The notes: generated by a model not told the origin, from the sequence alone. A stretch of 64,000 nucleotides of DNA from Kribbella italica (GCF_014205135.1 NZ_JACHMY010000001.1:8742001-8806000), one strand, 5' to 3'. Numbered from the stretch's first letter, positions 52,277 through 61,155 are shown. Numbers and translations are program-made.

Positions 52277-52651
52277 TCACGAAGCGTTGAACACCGGTCC
52301 GGCGTCCATGTAGATCCTGTAGTCGATCACCAGGTCGTCCCGGAACCGCAGGATGTTGCAGCACGGCAGCCGCAGCTCGCGGCCGTCCTGGGTCAGGTAG
52401 TCCACCTCTACGACGATGACCGCAACGCCCTGCTCGGGCTCCCACAGGTCCAGTACGTCGTGGTGCACCCGGGCGACGAACTGGTTGTAGGCGCGACTGG
52501 CCGCCTCGATTCCGGTCCGGCCATGTACCGGCTCGGTGCTCCCGAACCGGAAGACGACATCATCGTGGCAGACGGCGACCAGCCGGTCGGTGTCCTGGGC
52601 GTCCGCCGCGGCCAGGACGGCGCGGGCCAGGTCGGGAATGTTCTTGCTCAT
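52277..52651 (-). CDS. SnoaL/NTF2-like small protein
   Basis: A 124-aa alpha+beta barrel protein (MSKNIPDLARAVLAAADAQD start, VVFRFGSTEPVHGRTGIEAA in the middle, FRDDLVIDYRIYMD at the end), typical of the SnoaL-like polyketide-cyclase/ketosteroid-isomerase fold. The frame is open upstream to 52813, but ATG 52651 starts the conserved fold. It lies 44 nt before the FAD oxidase in the same operon. Confidence 0.82.
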   Translation of the reverse strand: MSKNIPDLARAVLAAADAQDTDRLVAVCHDDVVFRFGSTEPVHGRTGIEAASRAYNQFVARVHHDVLDLWEPEQGVAVIVVEVDYLTQDGRELRLPCCNILRFRDDLVIDYRIYMDAGPVFNAS

Positions 52652-52688
52652 AGCAACTTTCTGTGTAGGGGGCGGGCGGTCTTGAGGC

Positions 52689-53084
52689 TCAGAGGGCGGC
52701 GACGATGTCGATCTCGACCAGGAACAGTGGCGAGTAGAGCGAGGCGACCCCGACCAGGGTCTGGGCCGGCGGTGGCGTCGTGGCGCCTTGGCGAAGCGCT
52801 GCGAAGATCGCATCGACGACGTCCGGCCGATAGTCGGCGATGTAGATGGTCTCCTTGATCACCCGGGTCCGGTCGGTCCCGACGGCGGCGAGCGCGGTAT
52901 CGATGTTGCGGACGATCTGCTCGGCCTGCAGCCCGTGATCACCTTCGCCGACCAGTTCACCGGCGGCGTTCCAGGCGACCTGTCCGGACAGGTAGACGAG
53001 GCCGGCCTGCTCGGCCACGACGGCGTGGCTGAGAACTCCGGGCACTGGGTGCAGGCCTGCAGGGTCGAGATGACGAAGCGACAT
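52689..53084 (-). CDS. RidA family protein
   Basis: A 131-aa protein of the RidA/YjgF family, which hydrolyse reactive imines or enamines. The typical core is GLVYLSGQVAWNAAGELVGE, EQIVRNIDTALAAVG and a late VEIDIVAAL. The usual Arg of the RidA active site (in an RxxV-type motif near residue 105) is not evident, so it may belong to another Rid subfamily. It lies inside the LLM-SnoaL-FAD oxidase operon. Confidence 0.85.
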   Translation of the reverse strand: MSLRHLDPAGLHPVPGVLSHAVVAEQAGLVYLSGQVAWNAAGELVGEGDHGLQAEQIVRNIDTALAAVGTDRTRVIKETIYIADYRPDVVDAIFAALRQGATTPPPAQTLVGVASLYSPLFLVEIDIVAAL

Positions 53085-53126
53085 GGTGACTACCGGAACC
53101 TTTCTGATCAGGACTTGGAAGCTTGG

Positions 53127-53981
53127 TCACGCACGCAGGGCGGCGAGCCGGTCGAGCTCGTCGAGGGCACGGTCCTCCTCGCGGGATCCGCCGATCTGTC
53201 CGTGGTTGACCAGCTCGAACAGCACCCGATCGACGCCGGCGTCCGCATAGGCGCGCAGGACTTCGGGGGTCTGCTCGGCGCCGTAGAGCGTCACCGAAGG
53301 CCGCGGCCGACCGAGATCCGCCGCACGGGAGCGCAGGTCGGCGATGCGGACCGCGAACTCGTCGACGTCGGATGCTCCGACCCCGATGGGCAGCCAGCCG
53401 TCACCGTGCGACAGCACCCGGTCAAGCACGCTCGGGCCGTAGCCGGCAATGAGCACCGGGGGCGCGTGCTCGGGCTTGGGCCAGGACCACACCGGGCCGA
53501 AGTCGACGAACTTGCCGTGGAACTGCGCCTCGTCGTTGGTCCAGACCGCGCGGATGGCCTCGATGTGCTCGAGCATCCGTAGGGTGCGCCGGCCGGAATC
53601 GACGCCGTGGTTGGCCATCTCCTCCACGTTCCAGCCCGGTCCGACGCCCAGTTCGAAACGCCCGCTGGAGAGCCGATCGAGGGAGGCGGTCTGCTTGGCC
53701 AGCACCAGCGGATGGTGCTGATTGATCAGCGCGATGCCGGTCCCTAGTTGCAGCGTGGTCGTTGCACCGGCGATCGCGGTCAGCGCGATCAGCGGGTCGT
53801 AGGTCCGCTTGTAGTGCTCGGGCAGCTCTCCGCCGGCCGGATACGGAGTGCGCCGGCTGAGCGGGATGTGGGTGTGCTCGGTGAGGAACAGGGCGTCGAA
53901 ACCGCGCTCCTCCACCGCGCGGCCCAGCGCGACCGGCTGGATTCCGTAGTCGGACAGGAACGACACCACAGCGTGCTTCAC
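53127..53981 (-). CDS. LLM class F420-dependent oxidoreductase
   Basis: A 284-aa luciferase-like TIM-barrel enzyme (FLTEHTHIPLSRR, LTAIAGATTTLQLGTGIALI, GRFELGVGPGWNVEEMANHG), the pattern of F420-dependent oxidoreductases of the TIGR03619 kind. GTG 53981 is preceded by GGGAGG at ideal spacing, so it is preferred to the upstream codon at 54014. It is the first gene of the operon, with RidA, SnoaL-like and FAD oxidase genes behind it. Its presence implies F420 in the host. Confidence 0.88.
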   Translation of the reverse strand: MKHAVVSFLSDYGIQPVALGRAVEERGFDALFLTEHTHIPLSRRTPYPAGGELPEHYKRTYDPLIALTAIAGATTTLQLGTGIALINQHHPLVLAKQTASLDRLSSGRFELGVGPGWNVEEMANHGVDSGRRTLRMLEHIEAIRAVWTNDEAQFHGKFVDFGPVWSWPKPEHAPPVLIAGYGPSVLDRVLSHGDGWLPIGVGASDVDEFAVRIADLRSRAADLGRPRPSVTLYGAEQTPEVLRAYADAGVDRVLFELVNHGQIGGSREEDRALDELDRLAALRA

Positions 53982-54181
53982 TGCGCCTCCCTCGGTAGTT
54001 AAAGATTCAATCAATAGGGCTATTCTGCATCAGACGGCACTCGGACTCAAGCTCCGCTAGAGATCTCGCGGCGGTGCGACCCGGCTATCCGTTGCTGTCG
54101 GCAAGAAATTCTTCGCCATGGTGCGCGATCGGGTTCCACGTCTGGCCCCGACCGCAGGTTGACCGTGGCCGAGGAAACGAC

Positions 54182-54195
54182 GGAAACATGTTGCC
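54182..54195. promoter_or_regulatory. 14-bp near-palindromic operator upstream of the GH127 gene
   Basis: ggaaacatgttgcc, a near-palindrome with core AACATGTT, lies 60 nt before the GH127 start. The identical 14 bases occur at 60081-60094 before the dehydrogenase/ABC operon. Confidence 0.55.
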
Positions 54196-54254
54196 TAGCG
54201 TACCGCAGGTCTGCGACGATGGTGGTGCGAAGTCTGCGGTTGGTGAGGAGCGTG

Positions 54255-56153
54255 ATGATGACATCGACAACGTCCGACGGCGCAGGTCCGGCAATGCCGA
54301 TCGCGGCAACGGTGCTGCGGCCGTTGCCGCTGCGTGCCGTCCGCCTGGCCGGTGGTGTTCTCGGCGAGTTGCAGCAGACCAATGCGGCGGTGTCCATCCC
54401 GTCCGGGGCCGAACACCTCGACCAGCAGCAGGCATGGGACAACTACCGCAACGTCGCGAAGGACGTGACCGCCGCGCAGTACCACGGTCCGAACTACGAG
54501 GACGGTGAGGTGTACAAGTGGCTCGAGGCGGTCGCATGGGAGGTGGGCCGCTCCGAGGACGCGACGCTGCGCGAGTGGCTGCGAGCGCGGACGGAGTTGA
54601 TCGCCGCGGCCCAGGACGACGACGGCTATCTCGGAACGTTCGTCCAGTCGGGCCAGCGCGATGAGCGCTACGGACGGCTGGACTTCGATCACGAGATCTT
54701 CAACATGGGTGCGCTGATCCAGTCGGCGGTCGCACAGTACCGGGCCACCAGCCGGACCGAGTTGCTCGACGTGGCCCTGAGGGCGGCCGATCACCTGCAT
54801 CGGGAGTTCGGCACCGGTCCTGGCCAACGCGAAGGGTTCTGCGGTCACCCGGTCGCCGAGCTGGCCCTGGTCGAGCTCTACCGGACCACCGGTGAGCGGC
54901 GGTACCTCGACCTGGCGCGGTACTTCGTCGAGGCGCGTGGCCGGCTGTTGCTTGCCCCGGGCAACCCGCATCGGGCCGCCTATCTGTCCGACCGCGTCCC
55001 CGTGCGGGAAACCCGGACGCCGGAAGGTCATGCCGTTCGCGCCGTCTACCTGGCCGCCGGAGCCACCGACGTCGCGATCGAGACCGGTGACGAGGACCTG
55101 TTGGCGCGGCTGGAAGCTCAGTGGGACGCGATGGTGCAGACCAAGATGTACGTGAACGGCGGACTGGGCAGCCGCTGGAGCGGCGAGTCGTTCGGCAATC
55201 CGTACGAGCTGCCGTCGGACGTCGCGTACGGCGAGACGTGCGCGGCCGTCGCCGGCGTGCAGTGGAGCTGGCGACTGTTGCTCGCTACCGGCAAAGCGAA
55301 GTATGCCGAGCTGATCGAGTGGCAGCTCTACAACGCGATCCTGCCCGCGGTGTCGCTCGACCGAACGCGCTACTTCTACGTGAACGCGCTGCAGGTCCGT
55401 GCCGACTCCGATGACGCCGACGACAGGGCGCCGAGCAATGGCCGGCAGCACTGGTTCGGGACGAGTTGCTGCCCGACGAACCTGATGCGCACCTTCGCGT
55501 CCTTGCAGCACTACGTCGCGACGGTTGCCGACTCCACCCTCCAGATTCACCAGTACGCCGCCGGTACGGTCGACGCCGGCGAGCTGAGCGTGAGTGTCGA
55601 GACGGACTACCCGTCGACCGGTCGGGTCGTGCTGACGATCCGCGAGGCACCGACAACCGAAGCAGGCTTGGCATTGCGGATCCCCAGCTGGGCGCACGGG
55701 GCGGAGCTGACGATCGGCGACGAGACGCATCCCGGTGCCGCCGGCCAGTATTTGAAGGTCAGTCGTGTCTGGCAGCCCGGGGACAGGTTGGTGCTCCTGC
55801 TGCCGATGGCGCCGCGTTTCCTGTACGGGCACCCTCGGGTCGAAGGCACCCATGGGGCTGTGGCCCTCAGCCGTGGACCGCTCTTGTACGCCGTGGAGCA
55901 GGCGGACCATTCCGAGGTGGTCGACGACCTGGTCCTGACCGGTGCCTCGCTCACCGAGGCGCCAGTGGCTGACGGGCCGCCGGCGATTGCCACGATGGGC
56001 GCCGTCCAGACGCTGCCGACGCAGCTGTACGCCGACGAGCCCGCGCCGCTGGGAGCGGTCGTGCCCATGCGAGCCGTGCCGTACTACCAGTGGGGGAATC
56101 GTGAGCTCGGCCCGATGAAGGTCTGGCTGCCGTATCGCGGTCGGAGCAGCTGA
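54255..56153 (+). CDS. Glycoside hydrolase family 127 (beta-L-arabinofuranosidase-like)
   Basis: A 632-aa enzyme of the (alpha/alpha)6-barrel GH127 family (formerly DUF1680). Key sites: the Glu and Cys in YGETCAAVAGV and the double Cys in SCCPTNLMR, matching the Zn-bound cysteine nucleophile site known in HypBA1. C-terminal beta domains include GHPRVEGTHGAVALSRGPLL. There is no signal peptide, so it should act on imported oligosaccharides. The start is ATG 54255 (or 54258) behind GAGGAG; the open frame extends upstream without conservation. It faces the LacI gene convergently with 34 bp between. Confidence 0.88.
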   Translation: MMTSTTSDGAGPAMPIAATVLRPLPLRAVRLAGGVLGELQQTNAAVSIPSGAEHLDQQQAWDNYRNVAKDVTAAQYHGPNYEDGEVYKWLEAVAWEVGRSEDATLREWLRARTELIAAAQDDDGYLGTFVQSGQRDERYGRLDFDHEIFNMGALIQSAVAQYRATSRTELLDVALRAADHLHREFGTGPGQREGFCGHPVAELALVELYRTTGERRYLDLARYFVEARGRLLLAPGNPHRAAYLSDRVPVRETRTPEGHAVRAVYLAAGATDVAIETGDEDLLARLEAQWDAMVQTKMYVNGGLGSRWSGESFGNPYELPSDVAYGETCAAVAGVQWSWRLLLATGKAKYAELIEWQLYNAILPAVSLDRTRYFYVNALQVRADSDDADDRAPSNGRQHWFGTSCCPTNLMRTFASLQHYVATVADSTLQIHQYAAGTVDAGELSVSVETDYPSTGRVVLTIREAPTTEAGLALRIPSWAHGAELTIGDETHPGAAGQYLKVSRVWQPGDRLVLLLPMAPRFLYGHPRVEGTHGAVALSRGPLLYAVEQADHSEVVDDLVLTGASLTEAPVADGPPAIATMGAVQTLPTQLYADEPAPLGAVVPMRAVPYYQWGNRELGPMKVWLPYRGRSS

Positions 56154-56187
56154 GCGCCCTGATGTTTCGACGACCGAAAGACTGAGG

Positions 56188-57201
56188 CTAGCCGGCCGAG
56201 TCGTCGGTGGACGCTCGGACCACCAGCTGGCAGGGCACCCGCTCGAGCCCGCAGTGGGGCCGTCCTTCGATCGCGTCGAGCAGCCGCTGGGCAGCGGTCC
56301 GGCCGACATCGGCCAGTCTCATGTCCACCGACGTGAGCGGTGGTCGCGCGCCCTCGGCGATGAGCTCCCAGTTGTCCGTACCGGTGATCGCGACGTCCTC
56401 CGGGATCTGCCGGCCGAGTTCGCGCAGGGCATCCGCGCCACCGCGAGCCAGCAGGTCGCTGCCGAAATGGATCGCGTCGAGCTCAGGGTGCTCGCGGAGC
56501 AGGATGTGGGTGGCCTGCCGCCCCCACGCTTCGGTCCAGCCGCCGAACAACGCGCTGCCGGTCAGCTCGACGCCGGCGGCCGCGAGCGCCGCCGCGAAGC
56601 CGTCGTACCGGCGTTTGGTCGCGTCGAAGTAGTCGGGGCCGGTGATGTGCGCGATCCTGGTCCGCCCGATGCGCAGCAGGTGCTCGGCCGCCAGCCGACC
56701 GGAGGCGGTGTCGTCGACGACGACTGAGCAGTCGGTCTCGTCGGCCGACGGAGTGAGGGCGTACACGACCGGTACGTCGCCGGCGCCGGCCAGTGGCGGC
56801 CGCCGGTTCGAGCTGCGGCCGGTGACGATGAAACCGTCGACCTGCCGGCCGAGCAGCACCTCCACATAGTGCCGCTCCCGGATCCGGTCGCCGCGGCTGT
56901 CGCAGAGGAACACCGAGATCCGTCCCGCACCCAGCGCGTCCTCGGCGCCGAGCATCACCGGCACGCTGAACCGCTCGAAGCTGTCGGTGGTGATCATCCC
57001 GACGGTGTAGCTACGCCGCTCGAACACGCTGCGGGCCAGTGCGTTCGGCCGGAAGTCGATCTCCTCGGCCGCGGCGCGAATCCGGTCCCGGGTGGCCGCA
57101 CTGATCTGGCCGGTGCCGTTCAGCGCCTTGGACACGGTGCCGGGGGACACGCCGGCTCTTGCCGCGACATCACGGACCGTTGCCCGCCGCTCGCTGTTCA
57201 A
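56188..57201 (-). CDS. LacI family transcriptional regulator
   Basis: A 337-aa repressor. The HTH lies at residues 5-50 (RDVAARAGVSPGTVSKALNG, then hinge FRPNALARSV) and the periplasmic-binding-fold effector domain follows to the end. I place the start at TTG 57201 because GGGAGG lies 4 nt upstream. The TTG at 57231 would put the start inside the palindrome gtttccggaaac (57218-57229), which is more likely its own operator. The same palindrome stands before the dehydrogenase/ABC operon, so it probably represses that operon too. Confidence 0.87.
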   Translation of the reverse strand: MNSERRATVRDVAARAGVSPGTVSKALNGTGQISAATRDRIRAAAEEIDFRPNALARSVFERRSYTVGMITTDSFERFSVPVMLGAEDALGAGRISVFLCDSRGDRIRERHYVEVLLGRQVDGFIVTGRSSNRRPPLAGAGDVPVVYALTPSADETDCSVVVDDTASGRLAAEHLLRIGRTRIAHITGPDYFDATKRRYDGFAAALAAAGVELTGSALFGGWTEAWGRQATHILLREHPELDAIHFGSDLLARGGADALRELGRQIPEDVAITGTDNWELIAEGARPPLTSVDMRLADVGRTAAQRLLDAIEGRPHCGLERVPCQLVVRASTDDSAG

Positions 57202-57217
57202 CCGACCTCCCAAACTG

Positions 57218-57229
57218 GTTTCCGGAAAC
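57218..57229. promoter_or_regulatory. LacI-type operator in front of the lacI-family gene
   Basis: A perfect palindrome gtttccggaaac with the central CpG typical of LacI operators, 17 nt before the start codon. It is shared with 59989-60000, including the following aa-tgta-like flank. Confidence 0.7.
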
Positions 57230-57369
57230 AACTGTATACCTTCGGTGGCCGGGTTCTCTGGCCCACAAGAGTGTCCGGTTGATCCTTCGGCCGACTGCTC
57301 CTATAAATAAGCAACGAGTTGCCGGGACGTTTCGGCACCAGGTGCGGTTGGCGCACCAAGAAGTCCGAC

Positions 57370-57818
57370 ATGCTAATGAAGGAGTCGACGGCGGGTCTGC
57401 AATCGCCGGCCTGCCCGGGGTCTGTCCTGCGCACCGTGGTGCCCGGGGTCGCGATGATCGCGGTCACCTCCGGGCTTGCGCGGGTACGGGTACGGGTTGT
57501 TGCTGCCGCAGACGCAAGCGGATCTGGGCATCACTTCGCGCAGTGCCGGTCTGATCGCCTCGGCGGCGTACGCCTCGTATCTGGTCGCCAACGTCGGCGT
57601 GGTCTGGTTGACCGTGCGGTGGGGCCAACGCTTGCCGATCGCGCTCGCCTCGGTGCTCGCCGTCAGCGGTATGGCCGCCGCCGCGACGGCCAGTACCCCG
57701 CTCGGTGCGGCGGTTGGCGCCGCGGCAGGGCTCGCGCTTCCTCCGTACGCCGACATCGTGGCTCAGCACGTTCCCGCGGCTCGTCGTCGGGCCCTGGCTT
57801 GGTCGACGATCAGCTATG
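57370..57818 (+). pseudogene. MFS transporter, N-terminal fragment, frameshifted
   Basis: It starts near ATG 57370 (VLRTVVPGVAMIAVTSGLA). After a frame change near 57478 it continues GYGLLLPQTQADLGITSRSA and GLIASAAYASYLVANVGVVW, the first membrane helices of a YbfB-like or sugar MFS permease. It ends abruptly after RALAWSTISYG where IS110 homology begins. About two thirds of the transporter are missing. Confidence 0.7.
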
Positions 57819-58189
57819 GGGGATCAGTGACGACCGGCAGCGGTTCGCCGATGCCCGCGGAGTCAAGGCCTACGCCGGCTCCGCGCCCATCACCCGAGCC
57901 TCAGGCCGATCGATATCTGTCACCCACCGGCGAATCAAAAACAACCGCTTCGCCGCAGCCGGCTGGATGTGGGCCTTCGCCTCGATCGTGCACAACGAAC
58001 ACGCACGCGCACTACCAACGCCGCCGCGACCACGGCGACCGCCACTCCTCAGCCCTCCGGCACCTCTTCAACCGCCAGCTCGGACAGCTCTGGCACTGCC
58101 TGAAAAATGGCCAGCTCTACGACCCCGACCGCGCCTTCGCCCGCGAAGCAGAGACGGCGACCGAACCGCCCACGACAGCCGCTGCTTAA
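57819..58189 (+). pseudogene. IS110-family transposase, C-terminal fragment, frameshifted
   Basis: One frame reads SDDRQRFADARGVKAYAGSA and PITRASGRSISVTHRRIKNN, then AAGWMWAFASIVHN. After a frame change a second frame reads HYQRRRDHGDRHSSALRHLF and LGQLWHCLKNGQLYDPDRAF before a stop. This is the Transposase_20 half of IS110 elements; the N-terminal DEDD domain is absent. Confidence 0.8.
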
Positions 58190-58249
58190 ACGGCTCCTCA
58201 CCATCGAGGGGCTAGTTGCGGCACCTACACGCCCGTGGAAAATGTTCAC

Positions 58250-59227
58250 ATGACGCCGGAGCTTAGCGCTGACACCCATCAGCTCGACCAGTATCGCGAC
58301 CCGTCCGACGTAGCCCTCGTCCGTGACTTGGCCGCCGAAGTGGCCGCCCGCTACGGCGGCGACCTCACGCGGATGCGGCGAGCCAACGGATACTCGAACG
58401 CGACGTGGGTCGGTGACGGCGTCGCCGTTCGGATCGCGCATACACCCGTCGACATGGCTCGCGAGGCCGCGCTCGTGCGGGCTCTACCGAAAGGGGTCGG
58501 GCACCCAGAGATCCTCGGAGAGGGCACTGTCGAAGGCCACGGCTGGATCGTGACTGCGGAGGTTCGCGGCCAGAACCTGCACGAGGCATGGCCGACGCTG
58601 ACGCCTGCGGAGCAGCAACAGGCGGTTCGTCAGCTGTGGGCTCGGGCCCGTATTGTGCACGACGCGAGCCCGTCTCTCAGGACGCATGTCGCCTCGCACG
58701 GGGGTTTCGTGCCTGCCACATTCGGCGATGGCACCGAGGCGGCTGAACGCGCCGACGTGGCGCTAGGGCTGTCCAGCGCCCAGCAGTCGCGGCTCCACGA
58801 AGTCATCGAAGGCTACTTCCGGGCTGCGCCCCTGGTCGAGCAGTCTGTCAACCACGGCGACCTCGCTCTGATGAACGCCCTGTGGGACGGCGAGGTCGTC
58901 GCTCTGCTGGACTTTGAGTTCGCCGTGCTCGGTCCGGTCGAGATCGACCTGTGCCGACTGGTGTGCGAGGCCCGCGTATCCGAGGAAGGCAAGCGCGTCG
59001 ATGCGGAAGCAAGCGCGGCCGCGCTGGAGATCGCCGCTCGTCACATGGATCCGATTCATGGGCGCGCGCTGATCCACGGTGCCGCGGTTCTCGATCAGCT
59101 TCGCGACCTCGACATCTGGCTCGCCCATGACGGCGCCGACGAACGGGTCGAGGATTGGCGCCCCTGCCGTCTGCTGACGGATCTGCTCACCGCCGATGGG
59201 GGCTACCTCGCGCCCCTGCTCGGGTAA
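58250..59227 (+). CDS. Aminoglycoside phosphotransferase (APH) family protein
   Basis: A 325-aa kinase-like protein. The ATP site region starts near RRANGYSNATWVGDGVAVRI, and the catalytic Brenner motif reads VNHGDLALMNALW (HGDxxxxN) followed by LLDFEFAVLGPVEIDL with the metal-binding Asp. It is complete at both ends, unlike its neighbours. It could phosphorylate an antibiotic or a small metabolite; the family does not allow a choice. ATG 58250 has GGAAA upstream; GTG 58235 is an alternative. Confidence 0.85.
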   Translation: MTPELSADTHQLDQYRDPSDVALVRDLAAEVAARYGGDLTRMRRANGYSNATWVGDGVAVRIAHTPVDMAREAALVRALPKGVGHPEILGEGTVEGHGWIVTAEVRGQNLHEAWPTLTPAEQQQAVRQLWARARIVHDASPSLRTHVASHGGFVPATFGDGTEAAERADVALGLSSAQQSRLHEVIEGYFRAAPLVEQSVNHGDLALMNALWDGEVVALLDFEFAVLGPVEIDLCRLVCEARVSEEGKRVDAEASAAALEIAARHMDPIHGRALIHGAAVLDQLRDLDIWLAHDGADERVEDWRPCRLLTDLLTADGGYLAPLLG

Positions 59228-59324
59228 CCGGTCCTGGTTGGCTCCTGTCTCATTGAACTCGCCGCGACCAGGCTCGACAGTTCCTTGGCGCAGGGGGCTC
59301 ACTTGACGGCTAGCCTCATCGGAG

Positions 59325-59866
59325 GTCTTGTGGTCGGTCACGAACGGTGGTGTCACGGAATAGCCGAAGAAGTGCAGTTCACCGGTGGCCGGATCAGCCT
59401 TGGGGTGTGAGGTCATCGCGGTGGCGAGTCGACCGCCGAAGTCGCCGGTCCCTACGGTGTCCAGCTCCGGGGTGATCTCGTACGGGAGGCCGGCCTCGAT
59501 CAGGGTCAGGATCTTGCCGGCGTGGGCGATGACGCTGGTGCTCGCTTCGACCGCGGCCAGGTCGATCTTCCCGTCTGGAGCCTGGTACGGCTTCCCGGCG
59601 AGCGCTTCCGTGCGTACCCAGCGGTTGCGGTACCACTTCGCGCGGCCACCCTCAAGGCGGATGCCGTGCACCATTCCGTGGCCGGAGAGCCAGTGCTTCG
59701 AGGGCTCGCCGGGCAGCGGGTTGGGGCCGTTACGCAGCAGGCGGCCGACCAGTTCGGGAGGCAGTGCTCCTTCGACCGGTAGGTCGACGGCGTCGATCTC
59801 GTCGTGGACCGGAGCGAGGTGGCCGGTCACGTGCTGGGGAACGGGTTTCGTCTCGAGGTTCGTCAT
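59325..59866 (-). pseudogene. Carotenoid oxygenase, N-terminal fragment
   Basis: About 180 codons from ATG 59866 match carotenoid cleavage oxygenases: DLPVEGALPPELVGRLLRNG, HGMVHGIRLEGGRAKWYRNR, then ELDTVGTGDFGGRLATAMTS and GELHFFGYSVTPPFV. A full protein would be about 480 aa with four His iron ligands; most ligands are missing. The frame stays open to 58763 only because it is antisense to the APH gene. Confidence 0.8.
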
Positions 59867-59988
59867 GTTCTTGATTCAATCGTCGCTCGAGCACAAGGGC
59901 GGAGGGTTGAAACAGCCAGAAGGGGGCCACACCGGACCGGCCGCGCGAGCGCGCGCGTAGCTTGCCACCCGAACTGGCCTCTGACGCT

Positions 59989-60000
59989 GTTTCCGGAAAC
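59989..60000. promoter_or_regulatory. LacI-type operator before the dehydrogenase/ABC operon
   Basis: The palindrome gtttccggaaac, extended to 14 bp (t..a), is identical to the one in front of the LacI-family gene and lies 142 nt before the dehydrogenase start. Confidence 0.7.
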
Positions 60001-60080
60001 AAGTGTACTCAGTTTGGCAACGAATGTCCTTGTTGGATACGCCTGATGGTTGACCACCCAAGAACTCGCTCCTACAGTGA

Positions 60081-60094
60081 GGAAACATGTTGCC
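60081..60094. promoter_or_regulatory. 14-bp near-palindromic operator before the dehydrogenase gene
   Basis: ggaaacatgttgcc is identical to 54182-54195 upstream of the GH127 gene and lies 48 nt before the start codon. Confidence 0.55.
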
Positions 60095-60141
60095 GCACCG
60101 CCCCCGGCGACCGCTTCCGCTACTCGGCGAAGGAGTCCGGC

Positions 60142-61155
60142 GTGCCTGTTCCCGCTGTGGTCCCCCGGTTCAGGGGTGACGCCCTGATCGAGTGGGCCGA
60201 TCACGACTACCGCGATCCCGGCACCGGCGAGCTGCGGATCCGGATCGCCGCGAACGCGCTCTGTGGCACCGACCGGCACCAGTACCATGCCGGCAGCCCG
60301 ATCGTGCCCGGGCACGAGGCCGCGGGCATCGTGGTCGATGCCGGTTCGGACACCACCACCCCGGTCGGCACCCGGGGCGTCATCTACCTGATGGACTACT
60401 GCGGCGAGTGCCGCAGCTGCCGGATCGGCGCCACCAACCAGTGCTTCGCCAAGCGTGGGGACGTCGGTCTGTCCACCGACGGTGGCTACGGGCCGTACGT
60501 CGTCGTCCACGAGACGAACTTCTTCGCGGTCGACGACAATCTCGATCTGGCGACCGCGACGATGCTGCTGGACGTGATGGGCACCAGCTCGCACGCGCTC
60601 GGCCGGGCCCAGCTGCTCCGGCCCGACATCGAGAGCATCTTCGTCGCCGGCGCCGGTCCGATCGGTCTCGGCGTGCTCGTGATGGCCAAGGTCCGCTTCG
60701 GCGACGACTTCCCGGTCTACCTGTCGGACGTCAGCACCTGGCGGCGGAAGTTCGCCGAGGACCTCGGCGCGGTGACGTTCGACGCTGGGGACCGGGCCGG
60801 AATCCTCGGGACCGGTGCCGACATGAGTTTCGACACGGCCGGGAAGGAAGCCGCGCGATCGCTGGCGCTGGCAGCCAGCAGCCGGCGCGGTGGGCTCATC
60901 TGCATCGGTCATGGCGAGGGTCTCGGTCTCGATGTGTCGGCCGATCTGATCGCGCCCGAACGCGCCGTCGCCGGCAGTGAGTACTTCCGCTTCGACGAGC
61001 TGCCGGAAAACCTCGAGCTGCTCAAACGCCACCAGGACTACCTCAGCCGGGTGATCACGCATTGGCTGCCGGTGAGCGAACTGGACAGCGCGTTCCGCCT
61101 GTTCTTCGCCGGGCAGACCGGCAAGGTGGTCGTCATCCAGGAGACAGGCGTATGA
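60142..61155 (+). CDS. Zinc-dependent medium-chain alcohol/polyol dehydrogenase
   Basis: A 337-aa MDR enzyme. The catalytic zinc ligands are Cys in LCGTDRHQYH and His-Glu in GHEAAG; the structural zinc site is CGECRSCRIGATNQC. The Rossmann loop is VAGAGPIGLGVL. The start is GTG 60142 with AGGAG 6 nt upstream; upstream open frame crosses the operators. It overlaps the next gene by 4 nt (ATGA). Probable role: oxidation of an imported sugar or polyol. Confidence 0.88.
   Translation: MPVPAVVPRFRGDALIEWADHDYRDPGTGELRIRIAANALCGTDRHQYHAGSPIVPGHEAAGIVVDAGSDTTTPVGTRGVIYLMDYCGECRSCRIGATNQCFAKRGDVGLSTDGGYGPYVVVHETNFFAVDDNLDLATATMLLDVMGTSSHALGRAQLLRPDIESIFVAGAGPIGLGVLVMAKVRFGDDFPVYLSDVSTWRRKFAEDLGAVTFDAGDRAGILGTGADMSFDTAGKEAARSLALAASSRRGGLICIGHGEGLGLDVSADLIAPERAVAGSEYFRFDELPENLELLKRHQDYLSRVITHWLPVSELDSAFRLFFAGQTGKVVVIQETGV

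Noticed and set aside
54195-56309. 704-codon open frame on the minus strand opposite the GH127 gene
   Set aside because: It is a high-GC antisense shadow: composition rich in Arg, Gly and Asp with no family signature, while the plus strand encodes a complete GH127 enzyme.
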